Numbered from the stretch's first letter, positions 42,245 through 57,500 are shown. The stretch: DNA of 64,000 bases from Kappaphycus alvarezii (GCA_002205965.3 NADL03000106.1:1-64000); one strand, 5' to 3'. Notes: a model not told the origin generated them from the sequence alone. Program-made: numbers and translations.

Positions 42245-45200
42245 TTGTCACTCATTCTCAAGTCTCCTGGACTTACTCTGTTTTTCCGCTTTTTTTCTTT
42301 AAATGTTGTTTTTCAGTGCAGAATTCAACGAATTGTTAGTAACACTTCGGTCAACTGCAGTTATTGGACCACGAGATCTTGTGTATTGGGCAAAAAGGCG
42401 GGTATAATTACTTTTTTTCCGAACTGGCTTGCAATAAAGTATTCGGTAGTGTCTATTGGCGACTCATTGTACTTAAAACTTCCCTTTTACTTGGACATCC
42501 TTGGTAGTCTGCATCACTGGGACACCTCTCACAAACTACAGAGAAATAGAGATACCACGTCGTACCAAACGCAGGAGACGAGGAATCGGAACTTCTTGGA
42601 TAGATATGACAGATGAAGTGCGAGCTATTAGAAATTTTTTTGGGGATTGCGAAACCCTTGAATCCGAATGCATTGGGCGCTGCACAATCAGAGCGTTCTG
42701 CTCTTCTCCAAACGCTACGGGTATTGAGGTTAGTAATAAAGAAGCAATCGTCGATGAAGTTCCACTAGAAGTTGTTCAAATTAGATATCCATCAACGGAA
42801 ACTAAGGAAAGCCTCGATTATTTGAACGAATTTGCGTGACAAAGGGAATCGAGAATAAAAAGCGGATAACTTCAACGATAGAAGCTCTTTCAATGATCCA
42901 GATTTGTGGGGTGTTAAGCGCACACGAGCAGATCAAGGTAGAACTGTGGTTGAAACTTTGGTTGAGGAAGTGAAATAAAACAAGATTACTCCCACGAAGA
43001 CATGGTCTATGTTACAGTGGATTTTTCGGGACAGTCTGATAATGATAAGGAGGAAATTGAGGTCATCAGATAGAGTACAAAACTGCAGCGTAATACAATT
43101 ATGCCGATAGCTAGTACCACTGATGGCGAGCGCCATTTTCTGCGATATTTGAGAAAGGTAGGGACGTTCGAGATGGAGTGGGAGAATATTTTAGGAGTAA
43201 GTATCGTTTGCGGAAGTTTTCTTTTCATAGCGCAACAGTACGAAACGACGCGGTGCATAGTTAATGTCATTACTGGCCATACCAACTCCAAAAGATTCCT
43301 TCGTATTCCAAGATTAGGACCGCGATTGTGCCACATCTCATCCAAAGCTGTTTCAAAAAAGCAGTATTCCACATGTTCGATCTATATTTTAAGGATTTCA
43401 TGCCGAGAACGTCAAACTGTGTCCCCTTTAACATTAATGTGGCCTCTTCATCAACTACCAAAATGGTGTGTATTGGTTATTTGCATATCTACCAGAGCTC
43501 AAGTTTACATTATACCCACGAGTGATTGGGCTCGTTTGTATTTGTCAATTCTGTGCTTCTATCCCTAAATACGAGAAGATAGTAACATGTCAGGACATGT
43601 TGACCAAGCAAAGATAGTCACAGATCTTGCAGAGCTGCTCGTAGCTTGGGTGAAGGAGATCCCATGGAGTGTCAGCGAGGTCCGTCCCGACAGGATACAG
43701 TATGTATTCAATTAATTTGAGGAATCAAGCTACGAAAATTATGCATATTTGTTGGAAGCGAAGATCTCCGCGGTTTGGTGTGTCGGAGCTATCGATACAG
43801 AAAGCGCTCATCTTGCGATGCCGAAATTTCAATGATGTTGAGTTGATAGTCATGAAAGCACTTTCAAGTACAGATCCACTCAAATGCATTAAACTAGATC
43901 TGGATGTCCTGGCTTCGGAGAGACGTGAAATTCCAGGAGACATATGTGCACTGCTAAGACCAAGTCATACTCCAATTTCAGATTGATGAGGGACAACACT
44001 TACAAATGTGTCCTTGTGAATAGTTTTTGGAAAGGGAAGACCTGAAATGCGTCAAGAGTTTTGCTTGAGGTTGAAACAACTGGACTCAACCGAGGTCCTT
44101 AGCAGGACTGGCAAGTAATAGTAGACTCATGGGTTCAAGTGACCTGTACGGCCCTGTTAAACTCATCTCCAGCGAAGATGACTTTTTCGATATGACAGTC
44201 TCAATGAACATATTTGCACTGAACCTTTTGGAATCTCCGGGACTCTAACCTGCATATGTCGTGTCCAGGGTGATACTGTAATGTCACGACTTTCAACCGT
44301 ACTATTCCCAATTACCTCAGGGATATGTGGTGGTTGTTATCTCTTGCCGCTCGGAATACGACCTCAAATGCGCTATGCCCGTGCAGTTCGACTCTTGAGG
44401 TTGGCTCCAGTGAAGTTCCACGTGGCATAATCACAAATATTTTATTGCTCAATATCATTTCCGACATCTTGAAGATGACCACGGAAGGAATTGATGGTGA
44501 AGACATGAATGGTAACTCAGTGAAGATATTTATTGATGTTGTAGGTTTTATTGGTGAATATCCAGCAATGTGGCATTTCTTGGATTTGTTAAATCACATG
44601 TCGTCATCACCTTGTGCATTTGCACTTTCAGAAAAGAAAATCAGGCTAATAAAAACAGTTATGGACTCACAAGAGAGATGCAGTCATTATCAAGCGCAGA
44701 TCTGCGTTGCTTCGAACGCCATTCGCATTCGCGAAGGAATAGAGTAACAGAGAAAGACTCAAAGTGGTTGTGAATATCGAAGAAAGAGTCTGTGTCTGAT
44801 GGAAGATGCCCATTGATAGTGCCACAAGGCCTACAGAGGTGCCGGTCAAATATTCCTTTGAATTACAGGTGGAAAGGGTTGTAAGCGATAGTTCGGTCCT
44901 TACAGCTCATGTGTTGTGGCACCTGACCACTTCTGATCCGGACGAATGATATATTAACAGTTATTGATTGTGTTGATTTTGACAATGATCTTCGAGTGAA
45001 GCACTACTACTTTGTAGTAGTTTGTATTGTCCAAAGGCCCAATGAACATCCATGGCAGTCGTGCTGCCTGTGAATATAAAGAAAGAATGGTCAGAGTTTC
45101 TGCAAAATTTCATATCAATAATATTAATTTGTTGAAGCTCAAAGATGGCGCTCGCCGAGTTGGGTCATATCACAAATGCACAGAGAACCGTATGTTGAAC

Positions 45201-45390
45201 GTGACGGAGAAAATGCGGTTCACGAGAAAGGTTTATTGAAAGGTGTTGAGTACTTCATACAAAGAAGACAAGATGATGCCCTCCAAAGATGGCGTGATCA
45301 CTCTGCAAAAGGTAAAAATAGGTGCACTCCGTATATAGTACCATTGCATAAATGTATAGATGAAGTGCATTTCGCAACCGAAATATAAGG
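42245..45390 (+). pseudogene. Decayed DNA-transposon-like coding block
   Basis: Plus-strand pieces: 42545-42839 (RGIGTSWIDMTDEVRAIRNF to VPLEVVQIRYPSTETKE), 43590-43700 (AKIVTDLAELLVAWVKEIPW), 44150-44230 (LYGPVKLISSEDDFFDMTVS), 44320-44760 (ISDILKMTTEGIDGEDMNG, IFIDVVGFIGEYPAMWHFLD, NHMSSSPC and, after a shift, CTFRKENQANKNSYGLTREM), and 45180-45388 (KGLLKGVEYFIQRRQDDALQ). The D-x-x-x-F-x-G-[DE]-Y-P-A ... PC..CTF pattern resembles the central domain of some large eukaryotic transposases (KDZ/Plavaka-like architecture, from memory). Heavily eroded. Confidence 0.4.
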
Positions 45391-48300
45391 AGAGGATTTA
45401 GAATAATTGTATGTCATCTTGTGCAAAGATTTCTTACCCAGAGGACTATACAGAGAAAGAATAAGACATTTCAATAACATTGAATAGACCTTCATACTAT
45501 GTTGAATCGGGAAGAAAACGGAAAAGAGACTTTTCCGCGAAGAAAAGAGTGAGGCGGAGTGTCACCATATTTTTGTTCTTTACCAGTAGTATTTGCACTG
45601 GACATCTGCAAGTAAGTAAACATCTCCGAGCGTAGTTGCGAAGAGTAGATATTGATATCATTCGTGTCTTCGTTTAAGAGAGTTAGGCCCGTTCTGTCAT
45701 TTTACCTGAGACAAATGTAGTATGGGAAGCGCGTGTCAGTGATTGACAATATTAGAGGAGATAGGCATGTAACATCAGAGCTATTGACAGAGTACTCCTG
45801 AAGTCTAGCAAAAAGCATATAATAATTTAATGACGCTTCACAAGAGCAAATGTTGGCGGGTGTCGCGAATATAGGCGTCATTACCTAACTGTACGACCTG
45901 CAGGAACATACATCCACTATTGTAAGTTTCAAATGAGTAAATTGAATCTTTTTGTACATAGGCCTCACTGCAGACATGATAAAATACTATGAGGTGATCT
46001 CCTTAATTTGAAAGGACGTGAACCAATAAAGAACTATCAAAAAAATTGGGTGAAAGCCATACTTGCACTTGCAGTGCAAATTTGTCAACTACGTGCTCTT
46101 TAAACATAAAAGAGCTTTTCTTGTCAAATTGTGCACAATAAAGTTAGACAAGTAATATCACCGTTATGTGGTGAGCACTCAAAAGATTATGGTCTACTAG
46201 CCAATAAAACATACCAAATTTTTTTAGATTCAAGTGGTGCTGTGCAACAATGGATTCAAAGGGAGGGGAAATCACAGAGAAGACAGTCTCCTCCGGCAAC
46301 AAAGCACAAAGTGCGGTGAAATAATGAATTCAACTTTATATTTACAGTGAAAATTTTGTACATGGCTGGCCCGGACTTTTCCGACAAGCGTCACAGGTTA
46401 AGGGACCGAACTGCTAAAAATGTCGTAGAGTGACTCAATACTTTCGGCACTCAACCTAATTGATACAAAATTTGTTTATAAGAATTCCTTTCTTGGTAAG
46501 ATTAATATGAGCGAGCAGATCCAGAAATCTAAGCCAGTTTATTTATGAAATAATTATCTTACTGGTTATCGATCGCATGATCATTTCCCTGAATTGAAAA
46601 ACTAACATGAAACAATTGATAACTTACTTATTGTTGAATACCACTCACAAGAGAGTGCAACTTCTTGTATATTTGAGTCAAAGGTAATGAAATTTACATT
46701 CGCGCAAGAATATTTGATCATAGTCTGCAATTTTCGTGCCTCATTGTTATATTTGAAATATTTAGGCCCTTTCGGTCGCTTTTATGTGGGTAATGTTTGT
46801 TGTTTAGTATTATAAATCAGGGATAGGAATATAAATGCATAAATACCAGGTGGTTAAACATTGTAGTTCCCTGGGATTAAATCTCCCGTAGAACATCAAG
46901 ATGACAATGACTTAAGTGCGACGATTAGCGCAATATCTCCAAGTGAACAATTTTCACTCCCCCGGGGAGGTGCGCTTGCTTTCTGGGAACTAAGCGACCC
47001 AAGAATCATTGCAGATAGAATAGCGCTTGCGCGTCTCACGCTTTCGAGAGTCTTTTGGGACCTTTTGTGTGCGCAAGCGCTTCTTCTACACTAGTCGGCG
47101 AGTTTCTCGTTACCACTCAAGCAGAGTCCTTTTATTTCTGCAACTTTTGAAGCAGCTGGTCCGTCCGCAAGGTACTGAGGAGAAGGTAGCACTATTTTTC
47201 CAAGTAGCGTAGAATTGTTACTATAGCGTGGTAAGGTTAGGGTACTTATTAATCCTCGGTATTTCAGATACCACTCACAATTAAGACGTTATTTTGATAC
47301 TGATTTATGGTCGCCTATGTGTTTGGGTAATTTGCCACCTTGGCAACTGAAGACCTGATATAAAATAGGATGTACTCTTGTAGAAGGTGGATTTCGGATG
47401 AGTTTCGATGAAATTCTCGGGTACCTATTCAATCAATAATGTCTCTTGTGAGTAAAATATGTTGGTCTCGTATTAAGTTCAGAATGAACATTATGGCCCA
47501 TTTTTGCGATTTGAGAAATCTCACTAAATTTCCCCTTGACTTTTTTCTTGATCAAAGATAATCTGTACATCACGATCGAAACGCGTACTCGACTTTCAAA
47601 ATGTACTGGCTCTACTGTTGCTTCATCATATGGAATTGATATTGCCGTTATAAAAAGTGAGCAATTTGATCGCTGTAGGGTGCGGTAAAAATCGAATTCT
47701 TAAAAGTTATGCATGATACAGTGCGGTTTTGCAATAGATTCTGTGCAAAATTATTCTATGCTAATATACTACCATTGTGAAGACTTTATTCAAACGTCAG
47801 TATACAAAATTAATACAGTATATCGACGTCTCACTCAGAAAACGTGGCAAAATAGGTACTAAAATATCAAACAAAGGATAACTATGAGCTATCGTAAAGA
47901 CATAAATCGAATTAGGTTGTTACTTGTACCATGCACATGAAAAATGCCAAAAAAAATGACACCCTGAAATCGTATTTATTGATCTTTCGTAGAAAGGCTC
48001 GTGCCGAGCATGTAGCAGCAAATACAGCTCATTTAGAATTTGGATACTTGCCAGTTGAACACCTTGAATAAAAGTGCCATTTTTCAACTAAATTCAGCTC
48101 ATCGTTTATAGAAATGAAAACTATTTATTCCTTGAATATCGACAATTCAAAATCATAACAATGAGAATGGCTCTTTAAACAACAATATTTATTTCAATTT
48201 TGTACGCAAATGACATTCTAGTAGCTCATTTTAGACCACCAAAAATGTCAGAAAATATTTTACAAGTAATGAGCGAGTGTCATTGATAATGCAGTCAATT

Positions 48301-51300
48301 TATCAACATAACAATGATAACTAGATATGGATCAATTATAAATCCACAAAAATTGCGCGAACAAATATTTGCAGTCGTCAATAATTCCTTACAATAAATT
48401 GTAGCATAGTGAAAGGATTAAAAACTGACCTACGATACAGAGGCCAAAATTGCCTTCAAAATAGGTGACAGAACAATTTATGAACAATTTTCGTCACATT
48501 TCAAGAGCAGATTGTTTCATGTATCATTGTTATTTTCCCATGAACTGGAGTGCCCAAATCGATTGAATTGTTTATGTTTTTATTAGAATTCCCTCTCAGT
48601 ACACGCGACACAAAACAGAGGCATAAGTGCATATGCCATGATTACATCTCCGATCCTCCGATTTTGTTGTTTTGCTCGCAATTGCAACAGCACCGATAAA
48701 CGTTTTGGATATTGATCAGAAAAAGTTCATTGATCAACATCAAAAAGATCATGGATCACCATCAAAAAGAACAAGGAAAGCACAATTTCAATTTGTTCAC
48801 CACATGCAAATGTCACGGAGTTGGTCTAATTGTAATCAGGGTATTCATAGTATAGTGTCCGATTTGAAAAATATCGCAGTATTTCAATTTACCCTACTTG
48901 ATAAAAATAGTAAATACTGTAACAAGTACAAAAACGTACCTACAGAAATCTGCCAAAAGGACGAAAAAACTTGTTTAAACGCAGATTAAGCTTGAATGAA
49001 ATTAGTTGTGGTCATTTCTACTCCATAATTTAAACAAAAACTAGGTTAGAAGCTTAGCTGTCTAAAAATTCACGATTTTCTGAGGCATTAAATTTCTATT
49101 TAAACCTCTTCTATAAAAAAGAAAGACTTCTTGACTCAACTTCAGCCAAAAAGAAACCTAAAATATTTCGAAACTTTAGCCGTTACTTAAAAAGCCTTTT
49201 ACAATATAAAGTTATGCTCTATAAGTAAATGTGCTTTAAAAAATTTTAAGTACCGAAATTTGGGAATTTATATCGAAGTTATGAAAATTAGCCACTTAAA
49301 TCTGCTGGATTTCCAAATTTGATTGTTCGTTTTGTTTTATTTCTCCTCACTTCACTTATAAGGAGCGTAAAAAAATTCAAATATTCCGTAACAAAACTTT
49401 TGGCATTTTTGGTCTGCCTTCAAATTCCAAATTCGAATAATGGATTGTAGTTTCGAGGATTTACTTCTTAGAATTATGGATTATTTCCCACATATTTTTA
49501 TTTAATTCTCTCCCTTTTATACGAGTAAAGTAAATTAAAACAATACAGAAAGAGGCCTCTATTATGTGCTCACAGCGAGTCTAATGAACATACTCAAATT
49601 GGCTACGGCTGAAACGACGGCCGCACCTACAGAAGAGAAGTAAAACTAATCAACTGCAACCTTTGCAGTTGAATGCGGCAATATCTTGAAACCCCCAAAA
49701 GGAAGCGCGAAGTAAAATAATGTAAGAACCCATTAAAGGAATACATGCAATGACGTAACGTATAAAAATCATTCATAAATAAATATCCGATTCAGTAGTG
49801 CTTTTTCTATAATGAATGAAAACAAATTCAACTTTTTATGTCCTTATTGCTCAATTCTGTCTTCAATAATAAATTATATTAAACTTACCTTGGGACTCAA
49901 TACTGTACCATTCATCCTTGTACGCTACATTGTCTTTTAGAATTACATCAATTTGTTCTGGACATATCAATTTTTCTTTACTTTAGTAGTACTTTTCATC
50001 CCAGATTACAATGATTTCTAAGAATTCAGGTGTAAAATTATCAATTGTAAGGATATTCCACTCTAAACTGCTGAAAAAAGTCACTGAGGGATCCTAAGTG
50101 GTTTCCAATTTGAATACACTTCAAAATTAGCAAAATAAGGCCGAATTCGGTGCCGATAAAAGCATATTATTCCAACGCAGCGCTTCTGGAGCATGAGTTT
50201 TACAATTTAGTTTCAAATTTAATACTCTGAAATAGGAGTACTTCGGCAATGAGGGAATTTGTGTCGTTCGTGTCCATTGTTCTTTCTTTTCGTTCTCAGA
50301 ATTAACCTAATCGGGATTCAATTTTCCCAATGAAACACCCGAATTTTACTGCTGAGAGTATTAGCCCATATTTTCAGGCTTTTTAGTGGCACAGAAGACG
50401 TTTCCGACTCCTGGAGCCAAATTAATCTTTCAAAAAAATATCACAGGATCGTACATCTGCAGTCCGTTGAACCTTATCAGTACTTAAAGACAGCCATATA
50501 CTACTACCAAAAAATATAAGCATATATTTAATGCCTACTTATATAGAGGTATTTTTTGTGTGTATGAGTACTGAAGGGTGGGATAGAGCTGTAATCTCGC
50601 TGTGCAGTGGCAGTTACTTCTTTGGTAATTTCGTTTTACACTAAAATATCTCATAGCCAGTTGGCATCTAATACCGAAAATATCCATCGTCATTCTATCA
50701 GGCTCTTTCATTTTTTAATCTTGCCCTGTGCGCTCCTAGGAAACCGTGTCGTCTACTTCAAAAATTTACCCCGTTTTCCGCTGCAATTGCAATCTAAGTA
50801 ATGTTCAACCTGTGTTGTACGGAAAGATCTGTGGGTATGATATACACCGATCTGAAAGCGCAATAATAAAATAACTCTATCCTAAAAGACCAGGAGTAGA
50901 CTGAAATGGGCTGCATTGTCAATAATGTTTGGTAAACGTAAAGATGATCGCAATCTATACCCGCATACCTATTTATTTTGATAAGTTGCTCATTTGCTTT
51001 GATTTCTACAGGAGAGAAAAATTCATGTACATTCCTTTGTAATACGTAGCCTCACAATACAATATTTCAGGCGTTCCATTCTCTGTTGGTAGGTTATAAT
51101 ACTTTATTCCTGTACGCTCCCATTTTATACGTGTGTTTCATCAAAAATGACAGAGTCAAAATGCATCATCGTTGCATCTGAATCATTTTGGACCTTCTCA
51201 AGAAAAGTAACACAATTTATTTATCGTTGTTTGCTTTTCCGTCAGGATAATGTACCACAGTTTTATACCATCGAATCCTGCGCATAGCAGTAATCTAAGC

Positions 51301-54300
51301 TCTCAAGGGAAACTATTTCCTGTTTCTATGGGTTTTCCAGTTTTAAAGTTGAATAAATATCAGTTCTTCTCCTTTATATGACAGCCTAGCTAACTGGCAG
51401 AAGTATAGAGTTCAATACTTTCGCTCATGTGTAACATGTAAGTTACATGGTAAGTTGTCAAACCCATCTACCCAAAAAATGAACTTTTTGTTTGTCTCAC
51501 ATTTCAATGAGTATGAGCACAAGTTGAGATCTCCAAGGCAACTAAGTACACACAATGGCTTTGTTCTATTAACTGGTTATATTAGACTGCTACGATGCCT
51601 GACGGCTACAAACCTGGTCCTTTTAGTATCTTAGGGTACTTTTCATACATTTTGGTTTTAGTATTAATTTCCAAGGATTTTTTTGGCGCTCGTCTACGTA
51701 AACCATATTCGGGCCTACTTCACCGACACGATACGATCCAGCAGTTCTCGAAAAAAGTGGTAAATACCCCATATCCCAGCAAAAGTGCTCCTCCTCTCCA
51801 AATGACGCCAAAAAATGAAACATCTCTCTACTCATTTGGATCTCAGAAGCTGTGGTTTCCCTTGTTTTTCTGTACTTTTGATGTGAAAATTGGATTTCAA
51901 TGGGAAAATTCCATTATTCTTCAGGCGTTACTCGTCTCTTCGAACTTATGGCGTTTCTCTATGTCTGGAGAGAAAAAATGTTGTCACTTCTCTACTACAG
52001 ACATATCTTAGTTATCGATAGAAATGATAGTGGGATACGGAAGCATAAGGGTTTGATGAGGATGGTTTGTGTAGTCCCTCTATTGAACTCAGGCTGGTCC
52101 TTTCCAGTGGAGATAGTGATCAAGGAATATAGAAGCCACCGCTTTAGTTTTTTCGCATTGCAGATTCAGAAAATGGATTGATTGAATTTTCATCTAAGTC
52201 TAAACCCTCGCATCAGTGGAAATAAATAAATCCCAGCTACCCTCCCCAAGTCACAGCCTCCTACTCCATGATGCCGCTGACTATTATCTCGTCCTCAATT
52301 CAGTGGATGATCAGATAATATCATATCACAATTAGAACTATCTAAGTATTTCCATCTCTTCCAGTTCTAACTTTGCATTCACATTGTGTTCCATTACGCA
52401 GCAGATTAGCTCATATTAACACACTCTTGTGAACTTACTCTTACTTTTCCTGCTCAGTTCTCTCTCCAATTCACCGTCTACGGGCTTTCCTAAATCCCTT
52501 TCAGATCTGACGTAAATAAATCCAACCGGGAGTGAAACTTCGGGCGCGATATTCTTCATAGCTGGAAATACAGCAACTTGAATTTTTGATCACACGGCAG
52601 AATTTTGGATATACTACAGGCAGCTGGATTGAGTTATGAAACGAGATCGCTGGTCCCTGACAAGAATCACGGAATTTTTTGACGACCTATTCGAATCTCG
52701 CTATTTACAATTTTTTATTTTTACGCCAGATACTGGCAGATCCGCAGTATTGAGGAGTGTTGTTTACTGATGACAAAGAGGGTAAATGAGTGGCGATTAA
52801 TTATCATAGTGTCACAGGCTCCGATTTTGACGTTGTTCCAATGATTTAAAATGGAATGGAAAGCCATTCAATACAATTTGAGGTATAGACTCCGGTAATC
52901 ACCAGATGGTGAAATTTTGCGAATTTTTTCGGCATGACGGACGGGAACGAGTGCGGAAGGAAAGCGCGTGTGTCTCTGAGGACCCCCAGAGATCTCGCCC
53001 GATATAGAGAGTTGCGGAGCCAGGAGGGGGTATCAATAATGCTCGATATGTCGGGTGGAATTGAGGGGGAAGAATACAGCAGAGCATTCCGCGTCATGAA
53101 CTATTTCTGAAAAACCTTGACGAGTACGAAGAAATAGAATTGTGTAAAAATTCATTTTCAGGATACAGCTCCATTCCTATTGGATCAAGTTCTGCGCCAA
53201 TCGGCTCTTTTTCACATACCCGTTGGCAGAGCAAAGAACTATGACATGGTAAAATTAATGATAATACAATTTGCAATGACTGAGGAACGCCAATAAATTA
53301 ATAGAAAAGCGCTTGAAGCGACCATATTCAAGGAATATATCCCAGGATCGCTTTAAAATATTAAAAATGATACGAGAAACTGGTTTCGATGGCCGAGAGA
53401 AGTTCAGAATTTTTTCATAGGCTGAATAAGTTACTTTGTCGTTTGAGGGGCTAAATAAGAAACTTATGACTCCGCCTGTTCTCGTGTACCAAGACTTAAT
53501 TTCGCCGTTCATTGTCGTGACAGGGCATCAAAGGACTCCGTAGAAGTCTTCCTGACACAGAAGGAGGAACATCTGAAAATACACCCAGCTTTAAATTACT
53601 CTACTGGGACACATTTCAGCGAATAACTGGCTATCACGCGTAACAGAACGCTTCCAAAAAAATAATGAATCGTTAGCTTTATTCTCTAATAGAATATTAC
53701 TTAACCGTTGGGCACAGGAAGAAAAATTCTCTTATTCGCTAACGATCTCATTTTGAGCTTCCGTAGTTGCCATTACTACCGAGTCAAAAATAGACGAATT
53801 GTATCTAAAAATCTTTTGCAGGACTTTATTAGATATTGAATTTGATTCTACTTTATTATATATTTAAGCTGACTCTACATCCTGAAAGCTGACTAGAAAA
53901 AAAGCTGCCCTTTTAAAAAAAGTAGCCCTTTTAAGAAAAGCACCAATGCACTTTATTTAATTGGACGGGTAGCTACTCCACCGAGCGGCACAATGCATTC
54001 GGGCCATACCACATGTCTCATCCCGTGTTAAAATACTCTGAATTCTGCTCATGGACAAAGGCAAAACTGTGAGGTTCATAATGCGAATCATTTTTGCTTA
54101 GATCGGTGCTGCTTGTCCATCGTCTATCCAAATAGTCAAAAATTTGTGAATATCTGTCAAGCACGCCAGAAGTTAGAGCCTATGCCCCCTAAATCACGCT
54201 TTACCCGCCCCGGAAATGAAATTCGAAACTTACCCTATCGAAACCACGTGTTCTTTTCCCGCGATGCAAAGTTCACTGGTTAAGTTTTTCGATTGAGTGG

Positions 54301-54330
54301 TCGAAAGCTAAAAAACGAAAAATAAAAGTA
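45391..54330. other. AT-rich region, no confident gene
   Basis: Almost 9 kb of AT-rich sequence. Weak protein-like frames are 46131-46319 (+; QIFLDSSGAVQQWIQREGK), 48672-48989 (+) and 51595-52011 (+). None has a recognised domain. No clear tandem array or terminal repeats. Confidence 0.4.
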
Positions 54331-54334
54331 TTGG

Positions 54335-54500
54335 AATGTATCGGAAAATATTGGAACATATTGGAATATATTGATAAATATTGATATATATTGATGTATA
54401 CTGATATATACTGATACATGTTGATATATTGAAAGTGGGATATATATATTGATATATATTGATGTATACTGATATATACTGATATATGTTGATAATTTAT
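54335..54500. repeat. Degenerate ATTGATATAT tandem repeat
   Basis: Repeats of ATTGGAATAT grade into ATTGATATAT/ACTGATATAT. A ~40-base block (GATATATATTGATGTATACT and following) is present twice, near 54388-54427 and 54452-54494. Microsatellite-like expansion. Confidence 0.75.
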
Positions 54501-57500
54501 TGGAAATGCATTAAAATGTAATACAATTTTATCGAAAATTTAATGAAAATTTAAATTTATTGTATTGATAATGTATTGACAATGTGTTGAAAAATATTGG
54601 AAATAGAAAAAGAACTAGATAACCCCTTCCTGCGTTTGGAGAAACCCATACTTTTAGGGCGCTGTTCAACTAGTTTTGAACTGAGGACTCTTCAGTTTCA
54701 TTGACTTCTCTTTAGTGAGGGCCGTTTCATCAATAATCTTTGTGTCTCAATTCAGAATATGAACCTGGGAAGGTCTCCAAGCTCTGGACTGCAAATCAGA
54801 TATCGATCTGTTAATCTCAACGGAATCTGTGGGCGTAAGGGATTGAAATTATGCGTGTTGGAGGCCATTAGAGAACCATATCGACTGATGGGTTGTTTGC
54901 CGTTCCGAATTACTTCCACATACTCCGCCATCATCGAAAATTTAATTACATGTAATGCCAAAACGCTTTCCGAAAAAATTTACGAGAGGGATTGAAAAGT
55001 TCGCTACACGGCAACTCCTGGACAGAACAACGAAGATCTGCTTCAGATTTGCTCTGAAATTACTGATTACTACAGCAGTGAAACCTCTCATCAAGTTTGT
55101 TCAATCATCTTTGTTTGCTTATTTGCCATCCTCAGCAGACCTTTGACTTTCACCTACATTTAGGAACGGTTGGCATGAGAAACTTTAGGTAACTGCGTCG
55201 TTTTAACATAGAATAATTTTAAGAATTGTACAGAAAATGCGATCTTTTTCTGGTGGGAACAAAGAGGGGAAGGGTGGTCGACCTCCTGTTCCATCTCGAA
55301 CAATGCTTCTAATTACGTTACGATAGGTAGCTGAAGCGTCGTTTTGGTACTAAAATTTCCATTCTGGACTGTATTTTCATTTGTATAGAAGTACTTTACA
55401 ACTTGTGCACCCGCTACTTATGTGGCTTTAAACGACACTCGCTTTCTTATTTATGAAGGAGAGTGTAGAAATGCCTTTCACATATTTGAGGAGATGCTCA
55501 AGGCGCTGATATGGAGCATTACTGCTGTTATGAAAGTAATTGCTATTAACTTTCGATTTCCATACAAAGCCCGAGACCAAAGTAAGCTTGCTAAAATAAA
55601 ATTATTCCTTTTCGTTACGGTAAGAGCGGTACGCTCCGCGTGCTACCGGTCATCAATTTTTCTGCCAGACATGCAAGTAACACCCACGATTCTATAGCAT
55701 TTAATTAATTCGATTTTTGTAATATTCTTATATCTATATTCAACGTATTCCCAAGTTGCACATTTGATGTTGCTGACAATTTATTAGGAAAAAATGCATT
55801 TTTTCACGCCTTTTATTTGATGCGTTCTTTCTGATATGTAAGATGACCACAATTTTTACGTTAAGGCCTGCCACACGGCAGTAGAACAATCATTTTGGAT
55901 AATGTGGCAAAAATGGTATTCCTAGGTCGCCTCTGCATCATTCCGTCATGAAAGCCACTTATTACCATGGTTTTCCTCCTGGTTTATACTTATATCGTTG
56001 GAATGAATGGTGCTAATAACTATCACATAGGGAGATGGAGATGTGGGGGAGATGTGATAGGTGACTATGTTGTACATGGGCAAGACTTACTGCAGATGGA
56101 GCAGGACTTAATAAGTCCCCATCGTAGAGATTCTTCAATATGGACAGGCAAAGCTGGACATCTAAGTATATTTTTACTTGCATGGTGAAGATAAAACTCA
56201 CAAATATGAACGTATCCGCAGCTCCGAGAAGCATAGGTGGGCTTGTGACTATTGTAGAAAATGAGATTGAATTAATTGCTTGTAAACAGCCTTCTTTGTC
56301 CTTACATGATCTTTGATCTCATATTTAGACCTCTCAAGTCTCTTGTAGAGCTCCTAATAAAGCAGCAGACCTATCAAAAGTTGCTTCAGCGACTGGTTTA
56401 TCTAGCTCTGCTTCTTCACTTGATACAGCAGCAGCAATTGAGGCCTGTTTCATTGTATTAGAGAAATATTCTTTTCCTGAAAGACAAATATCCGTTCCAC
56501 AAGACCCTATTTTACGACATAAATTCATCATGCAGTCCCGGAAAATTGCTTTACCGCTCCCTTGGGCGAAATTTACCGAACCTAACCTCCCTTTAACATT
56601 AAACCGTTGTTGCTCTGGCAGTGAAATCTTTTATTTCGAAAAGCTTATCGAGAAAACATTGTAAATACGTAACGTAAGCCCTACTCTTTAATAAATGAGT
56701 AAATTCATCTTATTTTCCGTGCCCAGAGTTTAAGCAATGCCTTGTTGCTATCTTATATTTGCTGTGAAGTTTTGCGAAAGCTCTAGACAACAGTACACAC
56801 GCTCGTTGATGATTTTTACACACAAGAGATACAAGTTCAGTGTTGAGTATTCAAACTACTCTCTTTTATTCTAAATTTGGTCCCGTTGAAACCATTTATC
56901 GTTAAAGAGCTTATAAATCTGTGCAGTCTTCTTCTATCCCAATTTAGCATCCAACTGCTCCCCTGCTGAAGAACTCATCAATATCTCGCACGTTAATGTC
57001 TTTCGCGAATCAACAAGAGTATTCATCAATTTCGCATGTTCAATCGCTTCAAATGGTGGCTCACGGGCGGTGTGTATGTTCCTTGCTGTTCCGAAACGGT
57101 ATTTCTGTGCATTTGATGTTTAACGAGAAAAATTTCCTTAGTGTGCATACATTGGCTCGCTTCACAGTTTCCAATACATGTTTGCAACATTTTTGGTCTT
57201 TGAAGATACTTGATACTTGCATTAGTAACGTTTTTGTGTCAAAGGAGAAACTGAAGATACTCTCTTTACACGCATAAATTCTTTCTTCTGATGTTTCCCT
57301 TTAGACTTTTTTTTCTTTTACGCAACGAAATTCCTGTTCCTTTGTATACTTTTTCTTTTCTATTTTCACTTTCTATATGCAAACGTATCCCTCTTTGACA
57401 GCGATTCGTTTCATCTTCTCATGTATTCGATTTTCTTCAACCTTGAATATCCTTTTCCATAATCAAGATTTCCAACTCCCGCCACTCTTGCCCCATCACT

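Noticed and set aside
54335..54500. Centromere or telomere repeat
   Set aside because: The ATTGATATAT array is short and irregular, and unlike a telomeric repeat; it is better described as microsatellite expansion.
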